Origin: Paenibacillus alginolyticus DSM 5050 = NBRC 15375
GTDB taxonomy: Bacteria > Bacillota > Bacilli > Paenibacillales > NBRC-103111
Direction: 5' to 3'
Assembly (NCBI RefSeq): GCF_000422905.1
Contig: NZ_AUGY01000016.1
Coordinates: 1 to 64,000 of the forward strand
Length of the DNA stretch: 64,000 nt
In this document: positions 8,679 through 16,049 of the stretch, in pieces
How the letters are laid out: every line of letters starts with the position of its first letter
Position numbering within the stretch: position 1 is the first letter of the stretch
Translations under genes and position numbers: made by a program
Notes under the pieces: generated by a model
Database searches by the model: none
The model's input: only the letters and a program-made list of their open reading frames with translations
What the model was told of the DNA's origin: nothing

Positions 8679-9824
8679 TTGTCTTCGAAACGACTGGGCG
8701 TACTCGCTATCTATTTAAGTAAGTCTCGGCTCGAAGAGCTTTCTTACTTTCAGCGGCTAAGTAAGGAAGGAAAGAAACTCGGTGTTCAAGTTGAGGTCTT
8801 TACACCGGATGACGTCGAAGGCGACAACGCCGTTCGTACGTTGACTTATGATTCCGGTCTGGGGAAATGGATTCGGAAGCGAACTTCTTTCCCCCCTGTT
8901 ATTTATGATCGTTGCCGGTATAAAGCGGCAGCTAATTATCAGATGCTTAAAGCATTTCGTAATCGACATGCCAAGCTTATCTATTTAAGTAAACCTTTAG
9001 CTAACAAATGGTCGATGCATCAAATCCTTTCAGAGAATGAGAGCATCCGCCCCTATTTACCAGCTACAGTACGATTTAGCTCTGTGCAGGATCTGCTGAA
9101 GGTTCTAAAGAAGCATAAGCTAATCTACGTAAAACCGAAGAATGGCACGGGTGGAAGAGGAATATTACGAATTGAACAGCTCGGTTCAGATCTTTATCTA
9201 TTGCAAGGAAGGAACCAGCAGCGAACCATCATCGCTCCATTCCGCGCTACGGAAAAACAGCTTGCGATCAAGCTGCACACCCTGAAATTGAGCCCAGATT
9301 ATGTGGTGCAGCAAGGAATCCACTTAACTCTTAGGGATGGTCGTGTGCATGATTATCGTTTGCTGATACAGAAAAATGGCAATGGCGAGTGGGAAGTGAC
9401 GGGGTGTGCGGGTCGTATTGGGCCTCAACGCAGCATCACTTCGAATCTTCATGGCGGCGGAAGTGCGGTAACCCAGGATAAATTGTTAGCCTACCGTTTT
9501 TCTTCTGAAGAAAAAATGAATGAAATTAAAAAAGAGATGAACAGCTTCGCGTTTACGCTCGCTAACTATTTGGAAACGAAATTCGGAAAGTTGTGCGAGT
9601 TAGGCATGGATATTGCCGTAGATCCCAAAGGTCATGTTTGGCTGCTTGAGGTCAATCCTAAACCATCACGAGAAGTTTTTCGCAAAATTGGCCAACATTC
9701 GATTTATCAGAAGGCGGTTACAAGGCCGCTTGAATATGCTGTCTGGATGATGAAACAAAAGAGAATAAAAAGAGAAGAACAAAAAGAACAAGAAAAGACC
9801 GAAGACAAACAAGCCGAATCTTAA
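8679..9824 (+). CDS. YheC-like (short) ATP-grasp protein, array gene 5
   Basis: 381 residues, short form, start TTG at 8679 with AAGGTG about 8 bases upstream and only 6 bases after gene 4. Motifs: VIYDRCRYK, YVKPKNGTGGRGI, HDYRLLIQKNGNGEW, and ELGMDIAVD...WLLEVNPKPSRE. It is closer to gene 2 (YDR and SITSNLHGGG in both) than to gene 4. The C-terminus ends in a highly charged Lys/Glu tail of about 25 residues not seen in the others. It closes the array; no T-tailed terminator is visible right after it, only the hairpin at 9836-9868. Confidence 0.87.
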   Translation: MSSKRLGVLAIYLSKSRLEELSYFQRLSKEGKKLGVQVEVFTPDDVEGDNAVRTLTYDSGLGKWIRKRTSFPPVIYDRCRYKAAANYQMLKAFRNRHAKLIYLSKPLANKWSMHQILSENESIRPYLPATVRFSSVQDLLKVLKKHKLIYVKPKNGTGGRGILRIEQLGSDLYLLQGRNQQRTIIAPFRATEKQLAIKLHTLKLSPDYVVQQGIHLTLRDGRVHDYRLLIQKNGNGEWEVTGCAGRIGPQRSITSNLHGGGSAVTQDKLLAYRFSSEEKMNEIKKEMNSFAFTLANYLETKFGKLCELGMDIAVDPKGHVWLLEVNPKPSREVFRKIGQHSIYQKAVTRPLEYAVWMMKQKRIKREEQKEQEKTEDKQAES

Positions 9825-9835
9825 CGTAAACGATC

Positions 9836-9868
9836 GGAAGCGTCAGCTAAAGGCTATAGCCGGCTTCC
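9836..9868. terminator. Hairpin between the YheC/D array and arsR-type gene
   Basis: GGAAGC and GCTTCC arms enclose a GGCTATAGCC palindrome. The two genes converge here. There is no T-run, so terminator activity is uncertain. Confidence 0.4.
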
Positions 9869-9871
9869 GGC

Positions 9872-10246
9872 CTACATATGCTGAAGATGTCCCAAAGTTT
9901 GAACAAAAATTTGCTCAATATGGTCATCGTCTAGCGAGTAAAAAACTGTTTTTCCCACTTTTCGTCTTTTGACAATGTGCAGATCCCGCAAGTAGCGAAG
10001 CTGATGTGAGACTGCCGACTGCCCCATCGCAAGCAGCGTTGCAAGATCATGCACGCATAGCTCCCTTTGCAGCAGGTAATAGATCATTTTAACCCTGGTC
10101 GGATCGCCTAAAGCTTTGAATACCTCCGCAATCCCTACCGCTTGCTCCTCCGTAATTTGAGCTTCCTGACTAAGCTGTACCGAGTCAACACCTGTACAAG
10201 TACATGTGTCCTCGCCTTCACTTGCTTCTATCCATATTTTTTCCAT
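9872..10246 (-). CDS. ArsR/SmtB-family metal-sensing repressor
   Basis: A winged-helix repressor of about 124 residues. The ArsR/SmtB core is clear: FKALGDPTRVKMIYYLL, ELCVHDLA, the recognition helix AVSHQLRYLRDLHIVKRRK and a VFYSLDDDHI hairpin. An N-terminal CTCTG with Asp/Glu neighbours and the Cys of ELCVHDLA resemble the CadC-type (alpha3N) metal site, and C-terminal His residues (DDDHIEQ...LGHLQHM) could form an alpha5-type site; which metal is sensed is open (Zn, Cd, Co likely). Three ATGs occur in a row; the third (10246) has the best distance from AAGGAGG. It follows the exporter gene by 29 bases, so it probably autoregulates the operon through the palindrome at 11343-11366. Confidence 0.88.
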   Translation of the reverse strand: MEKIWIEASEGEDTCTCTGVDSVQLSQEAQITEEQAVGIAEVFKALGDPTRVKMIYYLLQRELCVHDLATLLAMGQSAVSHQLRYLRDLHIVKRRKVGKTVFYSLDDDHIEQIFVQTLGHLQHM

Positions 10247-10275
10247 CATCATCCCTCCTTCGTGTTTTGCTTTAG

Positions 10276-11274
10276 CTATACTTGTAGTTCCGGATGGACG
10301 TTAGTCGAATTTTCAATTTGAATAGTAGCATGAGTGATATGAAATCGTTCCTCTATTTGATGAATAGCTTCCTGAAGGACTACCTGACTATCACGATCAT
10401 CTGCAATGAGTAAATGGCAGCTCAGAGAATCAAGGCCTGAAGTAATCGTCCAAATATGTAAATCATGAACATTGATAACACCATCAATGCCCTCAAGTAC
10501 GCGTTTGACATCTTCATAAGAAACAGCGGCGGGAGTGCCCTCCATCAAGATATGAATCGTCGATTTCAGGACGGTCCAAGCCCCCTTAAGTATTAATAGA
10601 GACACAAGGATGCTAATGATTGGATCAGCAACATACCAACCGAAGATCAGCATAGCCCCACCGGCTAAAATAGCCCCTACAGAGCCTAAAGCATCACCTA
10701 GGATATGCAGATATGCGCTGCGCAGATTGAGATTGCCATGCACATCCCCTTTGCGCATAAGTGCCCAAGCACTAAGTAAATTAGCTAGTAAACCGACGAA
10801 AGCAATGAGCATCATTGAACCACTGGCAACAGCAGGAGGATCCATAAATCGCCCAACTGCTTCCCAGATAATGAGCCCGGCTATTACAAAAAGCGTGACA
10901 GCGTTGAAGAGAGCCGCTAAGATTTCAATTCTATGAAAACCATAGGATTTATAAGCTGAAGATGGCTTGGCCGCGAACCAAAGGGCGGTGAGACTTAATA
11001 CAAGAGAGCCAGAATCACTTAACATATGGCCAGAATCAGAGAGAAGCGCCAAACTATTGGTCCATAATCCCCCTACGAACTCTAATATCATGATGCTCGC
11101 TGTTATACATAGCGCAATAAGGAGACCTTGTTTATTCCCGCTGTGACCATGGTGATGATGTCCATGATGATGCCCATGGTGAGCGTGATCGTGTCCTTGG
11201 TGACCAACATGACCGCTGCAATTAGCGTGATCTTTGTGTTGATGTGATTGTACTTCAGACTCATGATGCTGCAT
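10276..11274 (-). CDS. Cation diffusion facilitator (CzcD/ZitB-type) divalent metal exporter
   Basis: 332 residues. The first 46 are extremely His-rich, a cytoplasmic metal-binding tail common in CDF zinc exporters. Six membrane segments follow, with the HxxxD metal site motifs SDSGHMLSDSGSL (TM2) and HILGDALGSVGA (TM5), and then the cytoplasmic C-terminal domain with INVHDLHIW and a final HATIQIE. It exports Zn2+ and related metals in exchange for protons. GGGAGGG precedes the ATG. It is the first gene of a two-gene operon with the ArsR-type repressor, under the promoter and operator at 11343-11398. Confidence 0.92.
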   Translation of the reverse strand: MQHHESEVQSHQHKDHANCSGHVGHQGHDHAHHGHHHGHHHHGHSGNKQGLLIALCITASIMILEFVGGLWTNSLALLSDSGHMLSDSGSLVLSLTALWFAAKPSSAYKSYGFHRIEILAALFNAVTLFVIAGLIIWEAVGRFMDPPAVASGSMMLIAFVGLLANLLSAWALMRKGDVHGNLNLRSAYLHILGDALGSVGAILAGGAMLIFGWYVADPIISILVSLLILKGAWTVLKSTIHILMEGTPAAVSYEDVKRVLEGIDGVINVHDLHIWTITSGLDSLSCHLLIADDRDSQVVLQEAIHQIEERFHITHATIQIENSTNVHPELQV

Positions 11275-11342
11275 AGAATTCCCTCCCTGTGTCTCAACCC
11301 TTTAAAATGTTGTGCTGCCATTTGATTTATGATTGACATTTA

Positions 11343-11366
11343 ATATATGAGCATTCACTCATATAT
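11343..11366 (-). promoter_or_regulatory. ArsR/SmtB-type operator of the metal-export operon
   Basis: ATATATGAG (11343-11351) and CTCATATAT (11358-11366) form a perfect 9-bp inverted repeat with a 6-base spacer, the shape and sequence typical of ArsR/SmtB operators. It sits just downstream of the -10 box, where a repressor would block initiation. Confidence 0.8.
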
Positions 11367-11368
11367 CC

Positions 11369-11398
11369 ATAATAGTGAGTAAAACAGGCTGATGTCAA
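11369..11398 (-). promoter_or_regulatory. Sigma-A promoter of the metal-export operon
   Basis: On the minus strand TTGACA (11398-11393) is followed after 18 bases by TATTAT (11374-11369). Confidence 0.7.
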
Positions 11399-11405
11399 TA
11401 CAGCT

Positions 11406-11462
11406 CATGCAAAAAAAAGATCGATTCATTGCTCAATTTCACATGAGCCTGAATCGATCTAA
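11406..11462 (-). terminator. Terminator after the GerP-type gene
   Basis: AGATCGATTCA pairs with TGAATCGATCT, with an inner GCTCA/TGAGC pair. An 8-base T-run follows on the minus strand. Confidence 0.85.
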
Positions 11463-11480
11463 CAAATGATTGTCTAATTG

Positions 11481-11705
11481 CTATGTCCCTGTTGCGACTT
11501 TGTTCGCGCCTGCATCTACTACATCCGGGTCAAACGTGATCGTTGCACTAAATAGCGAAGTGGATACCCCGAAATCTCCCGTTATTCCGCCGCCTGCACC
11601 TGTATAGGTTTTGGATGCGGATGTCGGAGCAATGACAGCAGTGTCGCCATTCACCAGATTTCCTTCATTCCTAATAACATTGAATATTCCTATAAAAGAA
11701 GGCAT
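11481..11705 (-). CDS. GerPA/GerPF-type spore germination protein
   Basis: This 74-residue protein has the pattern of the small GerPA/GerPF family: MPSFIGIFNV start, a VNGDTAVIAPTSASKTYTG block (family: FGDxxxISPKSxSKTxxGxG), a Gly-rich turn GAGGGITGDF, then an alternating beta segment and the closing DPDVVD. GerP proteins are coat-associated and affect how germinants pass the coat. Here it stands alone with its own terminator, not in a gerPABCDEF operon, so it may be an orphan paralogue. An AAAGGG ribosome site lies about 11 bases before the ATG. Confidence 0.75.
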   Translation of the reverse strand: MPSFIGIFNVIRNEGNLVNGDTAVIAPTSASKTYTGAGGGITGDFGVSTSLFSATITFDPDVVDAGANKVATGT

Positions 11706-11779
11706 TTCTGATCAGCACCCTTTATCTATCAAAGTTCTACAGTGTATGCCCAACTCCCCATATTTGCGACAGCCTACGC

Positions 11780-12451
11780 TTAATTACAATATTCAAGCAG
11801 TTCAGCGAAGCTGCGGATACGTATATGCGCACCCTCCAGCTCTCCCGACTCTCGAAAACCTGCATAATCGCAAGCGACTACGGTTAGGTTGTTCTGGAGT
11901 CCTGCCTCTACGTCGGATGAGCGATCGCCAACCATCCAGGCTGATTGGATTTGATGTGTTTCCAGCAGTATTTTTACTAAATCCACCTTGGATCTCGTTC
12001 GATATTGCCCTGCACTGTACAATCCTTCGAATAAATGCGCTACACCTTTGGCTTCAATCACATGCCGCACATAATCTTCGAGTCCATTGCTTGCGACAAA
12101 TAAACGAATTCCTTTATTATGTAAAGCTTGTAAGGTTTCAGCCACTCCTGTATAAAGATCGCCGTGCCCCTGCTGCAGTCCCTCCACTTGATACTTGATC
12201 AGCAGTTTATCTGCTTCCTGACGAGTTGCCATCTGCTCATTCGGCATAACCCGCTCCCAGATATGCTCAAGAAGCATACCTAGCGCCCCTAAGATTCGTT
12301 CTTCCGGTGGAGTTTCCCCAGTAAAAAGGCCTTTAGCTCGAAGCTCATCGAACGTCTTATGGTAAGCAGGCAGAAGTAAGGTCTCCGTCTGAAATAATGT
12401 TCCGTCCAAGTCAAAAAGCATCGCTTCGGGTAGATTTCTCTGATTACTCAT
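11780..12451 (-). CDS. HAD superfamily phosphatase (subfamily IA, phosphoglycolate-phosphatase-like)
   Basis: About 223 residues with all four HAD motifs: I, LFDLDGTLFQTE (nucleophile Asp and acid/base Asp); II, VASNG; III, the Lys of SKVDLVKIL; IV, MVGDRSSDVEA. A helical cap inserted after motif I marks class IA. Such enzymes hydrolyse small phosphate esters; the substrate is not evident. The start at 12451 is preceded by AAGGAG with 7 bases of spacing; a TTG two codons earlier is less likely. It is divergent from nagB. Confidence 0.85.
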   Translation of the reverse strand: MSNQRNLPEAMLFDLDGTLFQTETLLLPAYHKTFDELRAKGLFTGETPPEERILGALGMLLEHIWERVMPNEQMATRQEADKLLIKYQVEGLQQGHGDLYTGVAETLQALHNKGIRLFVASNGLEDYVRHVIEAKGVAHLFEGLYSAGQYRTRSKVDLVKILLETHQIQSAWMVGDRSSDVEAGLQNNLTVVACDYAGFRESGELEGAHIRIRSFAELLEYCN

Positions 12452-12550
12452 AATCAAGCTCCTTCTATGCTCAAAATAATTATTATGATCTTAGATAAGA
12501 ATGGCAAACATACCCATGTAAGTCAATATTCATATTTAGGAAAAAGCCTG

Positions 12551-12579
12551 TTGCCGATAAGAAAAAATTCAGTTATGAT
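12551..12579 (+). promoter_or_regulatory. Candidate promoter of nagBA
   Basis: TTGCCG (12551-12556), a 17-base spacer and TATGAT (12574-12579). It gives a leader of about 125 bases. In that leader ATACC (about 12625) and GGTAT (about 12647) form a loose inverted repeat, but I see no good NagR (YvoA) site. Confidence 0.45.
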
Positions 12580-12709
12580 TGAAATGAGAGTAATTTGTTT
12601 TCAAAATGATATTTTTATGCAAAATACCATCATAATTAATCAAAATAGGTATCACATCTTGCAAAAACCCCTATTCGATAACTTATCTATGAAAGTGAGG
12701 AAGACGATT

Positions 12710-13438
12710 ATGAATCTTCATATTTTTCAAAATCAACAAGAGCTGAATGAAGCTGGAGCTGGCATTATTACCTCGCTTGTCCAAATGCAGCCTAAAGCAG
12801 TATTGGGGCTAGCCACTGGTGGAACACCTGTTGGCATTTATGAGGAGCTTGTTAAGGCTTACGATAAAGGACGTGTTAGCTTTAAATCTGTCACTACCTT
12901 TAACTTAGATGAATATGTCGGCTTACCGGTAGATCACCCAGAGAGCTATCACGCTTATATGCAGCAGCATTTGTTTGCACATATTGACTTACCTGCTGCT
13001 GCGGCTCATATCCCCAACGGAAATTCAGCAGATCTAGATGCCGAATGCGAGCGTTACAACCAACTTTTGGAAGAAGCAAAACAGATCGATTTGCAAATTC
13101 TCGGCCTTGGCCATAACGGGCATATTGGTTTTAATGAACCTGATCATTCCTTAATCAGCGGTACACACCGCGTAGAATTAAAAGCAGAGACTCGCGAAGC
13201 GAATGCACGTTACTTTAATTCCATCAACGAGGTTCCGTCTCATGCCTTAACCATGGGAGTAGGCACCATTTTGAAAGCCAAAACGATCCTGTTGATCGTT
13301 CGTGGAGCCGATAAAGCTGAAATCGTGCATCGCGCACTTACGGGTCCGATTACAACGGAAATTCCGGCAACTCTTTTGCAAACTCACCCACACCTTGTCG
13401 TTCTTCTTGATGCTGAGGCGGGGAGGTTTTTTGAATGA
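12710..13438 (+). CDS. nagB: Glucosamine-6-phosphate deaminase NagB
   Basis: From the ATG at 12710 (GTGAGGAAG just upstream) the protein has 242 residues, the length of Bacillus NagB. It converts glucosamine-6-phosphate to fructose-6-phosphate and ammonia. Signatures: GLATGGTPVGIY (phosphate-binding loop, about 33-44), FNLDEYVGL with the catalytic Asp (67), and LGLGHNGHIGFNEP with His138 and Glu143. The frame is open 81 codons further upstream, but that part has no family similarity. The last four bases overlap the start of nagA (ATGA), indicating coupled translation for use of N-acetylglucosamine, including recycled cell wall. Confidence 0.95.
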   Translation: MNLHIFQNQQELNEAGAGIITSLVQMQPKAVLGLATGGTPVGIYEELVKAYDKGRVSFKSVTTFNLDEYVGLPVDHPESYHAYMQQHLFAHIDLPAAAAHIPNGNSADLDAECERYNQLLEEAKQIDLQILGLGHNGHIGFNEPDHSLISGTHRVELKAETREANARYFNSINEVPSHALTMGVGTILKAKTILLIVRGADKAEIVHRALTGPITTEIPATLLQTHPHLVVLLDAEAGRFFE

Positions 13439-14607
13439 GTGAACTTGTAATTTCGGGGGCAAAGATCGTAACTGAGCAGGGAATCATCGAGCAAGGCATC
13501 CTTCATGTGAAGGATGGCTTTATCGCTTTTGTTGGCGAAATGTCCCAATGGGACCCGTCCAATGCCGGTTCTGCCGCTAAGTTCTTCGATGCCCATGGAA
13601 GCTGGTTGTTGCCAGGATTCATCGATGTTCACGTTCATGGTGGATACGGCGCCGATTTCATGGATTCAAATCCAGAGACACTTGACATTATTACTCGGTT
13701 TCATGCCTTACACGGCACAACCTCCATGCTAGCTACGACGATGACAGCGACTCGAGATGCGATTGATCGGGTACTTGGTGAAGTGGACCGCTATAAGAGC
13801 CAGGAGATGCCATACGCTCAGCTGCTCGGCGTACATCTGGAGGGTCCATTCATTTCACCCAAGTGGGCAGGCGCTCAGGATCCGAACCTCATGGTACCTC
13901 CTCAGCTCTCATGGATCGAAGACTGGCACGCGCGCTACCCGCAGCTCATGAAGCAGTTAACCCTCGCCCCCGAACGCGAGGGAGGGCTTGAGATGATCGC
14001 GTGGCTGCGCGACCATGGCATCGTTGCCGCCTGCGGCCATACCGACGCGACTTACGCCGACATTCAGTCGGCGATTCGCGAGGGGCTATCGCATGCGGTG
14101 CATACCTACAACGCGATGAGGCCGCTGCATCATCGCGAACCTGGAACCGTCGGTGCGATACTCACCGACGAACGCATCAGCGGCGAAGTGATCGCTGATG
14201 GGCACCACGTGCACCCAGCAGCGATTCGCCTGCTGGCTAAGGTGAAGCAGCCGCATGGCTTGCTGCTGATCACGGACGCCATGTCAGCCGCGGGACTCGG
14301 CGACGGGCAGTACGAGCTTGGCGGGCAAGCCGTGACCGTACAGTCGGGCGTAGCCCGGCTGACGGAAGGCGGCGCGCTCGCCGGCAGCACGCTGACGATG
14401 ATCGAGGCGCTCCGCTTTATGGTGCGCGAGGTCGGTGTCAGCGTCGAAGACGCGAGCCGCTTCGCAAGCGGCAATCCTGCGAGGCTGCTGCGCCTTGAGG
14501 CGTCGCACGGCTCGATTGCGCAGGGCAAGCAGGCTGACTTGGTGCTTGTCAGCCCTGAATTAGAGCTCGAACATGTTTGGGTATGCGGCAAAGAAATGAC
14601 AGATTAA
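13435..14607 (+). CDS. nagA: N-acetylglucosamine-6-phosphate deacetylase NagA
   Basis: 390 residues, amidohydrolase fold. It removes acetate from GlcNAc-6-phosphate to feed NagB. Motifs: LLPGFIDVHVHGGYGADFMD with the HxH pair (66, 68), HLEGPFIS with the metal-binding Glu, CGHTDATYADI and VHTYNAMRPLHHREPG with metal/substrate His residues, and LLITDAMSAAG with the catalytic Asp. It overlaps nagB by four bases. From about 13,880 to 14,560 the gene is much richer in G+C than its 5' part or the flanks. No T-tailed terminator follows at once; the first is at 14891. Confidence 0.95.
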   Translation: MSELVISGAKIVTEQGIIEQGILHVKDGFIAFVGEMSQWDPSNAGSAAKFFDAHGSWLLPGFIDVHVHGGYGADFMDSNPETLDIITRFHALHGTTSMLATTMTATRDAIDRVLGEVDRYKSQEMPYAQLLGVHLEGPFISPKWAGAQDPNLMVPPQLSWIEDWHARYPQLMKQLTLAPEREGGLEMIAWLRDHGIVAACGHTDATYADIQSAIREGLSHAVHTYNAMRPLHHREPGTVGAILTDERISGEVIADGHHVHPAAIRLLAKVKQPHGLLLITDAMSAAGLGDGQYELGGQAVTVQSGVARLTEGGALAGSTLTMIEALRFMVREVGVSVEDASRFASGNPARLLRLEASHGSIAQGKQADLVLVSPELELEHVWVCGKEMTD

Positions 14608-14642
14608 TTTGGCTGATGAAGACCGTCGATTCATCGCCCCAT

Positions 14643-14842
14643 CTTACTCCACATAGATTTGTTTTAAACCGGGATCAATCGTCATATATGCAGAATTTAG
14701 GTTGCTATATGATTGAATTCATATTAGCTGTTGAATGATGTTTCGCATCAAATGAGCTCAAAATGTTGTACGAAATGCAACTTCAAGTTGCAAAATAGCC
14801 TTTTGGTGTGTGAATTGTTGTAGAATATACAACATTGGTAAC
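14643..14842 (-). repeat. Intergenic repeat R1, copy B (inverted)
   Basis: Reverse complement of copy A with about 90-100 internal bases missing (junction near 14735-14755). Positions 14756-14821 match copy A 355-420 with three mismatches; 14643-14735 match about 521-626. AATGTTGTA (14762-14770) and TACAACATT (14828-14836) form a perfect 9-bp inverted repeat around a TGCAACTT/AAGTTGCA palindrome. It lies between nagA and its terminator. Confidence 0.8.
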
Positions 14843-14890
14843 AACGATAGCCCTTCAGCCCTCACGAAAGCTGAATGTCTCTAAAATACT

Positions 14891-14930
14891 AGCCCCGACT
14901 TCGTTCTAATTGCGAAGACGGGGCTTTTTC
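14891..14930 (+). terminator. Terminator downstream of nagA
   Basis: AGCCCCG-AC-TTCG pairs with CGAA-GA-CGGGGCT and is followed by TTTTT. It lies about 280 bases past nagA, after R1 copy B, and R2 copy 3 follows immediately. Confidence 0.85.
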
Positions 14931-14931
14931 A

Positions 14932-15024
14932 GTAGATAAGAAAGTATAAGTTTTATACTTTTACTTCGCATCTACCTTGACAAACGCGCTCGTCCCTGAA
15001 GGACGACGGAGTCGTTTATCCTTG
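14932..15024 (-). repeat. Terminator-linked repeat R2, copy 3 (inverted)
   Basis: Reverse complement of the 93-base unit of copies 1 and 2 (two mismatches to copy 2). It starts within 3 bases of the T-tract of the nagA terminator, so relative to the gene that ends there it has the same orientation as the other copies. Confidence 0.9.
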
Positions 15025-15130
15025 TCTCACTTCTTTGAAGCTCTTGTAAATTGGCAGGAAAGTACCAACATTTGTCGAAAATCCCTAACACCATACTTGA
15101 GCTCGTACAAGAAAGGGTTTGACGCCTGAC

Positions 15131-15889
15131 ATGATTTATTTGATAAAAATCGCTTACACCCTATTATTCCCTCCTGGAATTATCATACTTCTCCTCCTGG
15201 CTGTAGCTTTATGGCTGAAGCAAAAAAAGGAGTACCTCGGTGCGCTTCTAGTAGGCCTATCCGTATTACTTCTAGGCGTATCCTCTATGCCTTATTTCGG
15301 CAATACGTTACTGAATTCCATTGAAAGAAGGTACACACCACCGGTTCAAGTGTCTGGCGATGTACTAGTTCTACTAACTGGAGGCGCCACCCTAGATCAT
15401 GCAGACCCTCTTACCAAAGGGGAGGGATATCTGACAGGGAACACGGCTGCGCGTGTTTTAACAGTTGCTGAGCTATACCGAAGCACAAAGCTGCCTATTC
15501 TTTTGTCTGGCGGCCAAGTGTTTCGTGACACAGGCAATGAATCTCAGATTGCCAAACGGCACCTTCTCGCGCTCGGCGTTCCCGAATCGTCCATTTCCAT
15601 GGACGATAAGAGTCGCAATACCGAAGAAAATGCTGTGAATACAACAGCTATTCTCACAGAAAAAGGCTGGAAGGCTCCCATTCTCATCACATCAGCCTTC
15701 CACATGGCTCGATCCGTTAAGCAATTCCAAAAACTCAAAATTGACGTAGTACCCTACCCTACCGACTATATTTCCCAGCAGAATCAGCAGCTTAGTATCA
15801 GTAAATTCATTCCATCTTCCAGCGGCTTATCCACCACAACGATAGCGCTGAAGGAATTCTTAGGCTTGTTTGCAGCCAGGAACAATTAA
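15131..15889 (+). CDS. YdcF/ElyC-type DUF218 membrane protein
   Basis: About 252 residues: two N-terminal hydrophobic segments (about 1-20 and 30-55), then a DUF218 domain with VLVLLTGGA, LPILLSGG, a SRNTEENAVNTTAIL motif and ILITSAFHMARSV. The family includes E. coli SanA, YdcF and ElyC, linked to envelope integrity and peptidoglycan or lipid-carrier metabolism, but the chemistry is not settled. Start uncertain: ATG 15131 lies 13 bases after GAAAGGG, while a TTG at 15119 is too close to it. Stand-alone gene with a strong bidirectional terminator downstream. Confidence 0.8.
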   Translation: MIYLIKIAYTLLFPPGIIILLLLAVALWLKQKKEYLGALLVGLSVLLLGVSSMPYFGNTLLNSIERRYTPPVQVSGDVLVLLTGGATLDHADPLTKGEGYLTGNTAARVLTVAELYRSTKLPILLSGGQVFRDTGNESQIAKRHLLALGVPESSISMDDKSRNTEENAVNTTAILTEKGWKAPILITSAFHMARSVKQFQKLKIDVVPYPTDYISQQNQQLSISKFIPSSSGLSTTTIALKEFLGLFAARNN

Positions 15890-15973
15890 AAGGATAGCCT
15901 CTTGTCCCTTTCAGCCGAGGATGATACTCAGAATTGGCGAATAGGCTCGGATACCGCGCTTTCTTACATAAAC

Positions 15974-16003
15974 AAAAAGCAGGCCGTCTCGGCCCGCTTT
16001 TTG
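15974..16003. terminator. Bidirectional terminator between the YdcF-type gene and cotJC
   Basis: AAAAAGC-A-GGCC pairs with GGCC-C-GCTTTTT around a short loop; A-run and T-run on both sides serve both converging genes. Confidence 0.88.
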
Positions 16004-16049
16004 TTTCCCTAATTCTTTCGACCTCGACGTCCTCGTCCTCACTACCTGC

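Noticed and set aside
8700-8995. Repeated 14-base word ATCTATTTAAGTAA inside array gene 5
   Set aside because: It encodes the same short IYLSK peptide twice; likely coincidence of common codons rather than a functional repeat.
11611-12198. Plus-strand frame of 195 codons
   Set aside because: Antisense to the GerP-type and HAD genes, both of which have clear motifs.
14613-14634. Hairpin GATGAA/TTCATC right after nagA
   Set aside because: Six-base stem without a T-run; the T-tailed terminator at 14891 is far stronger.
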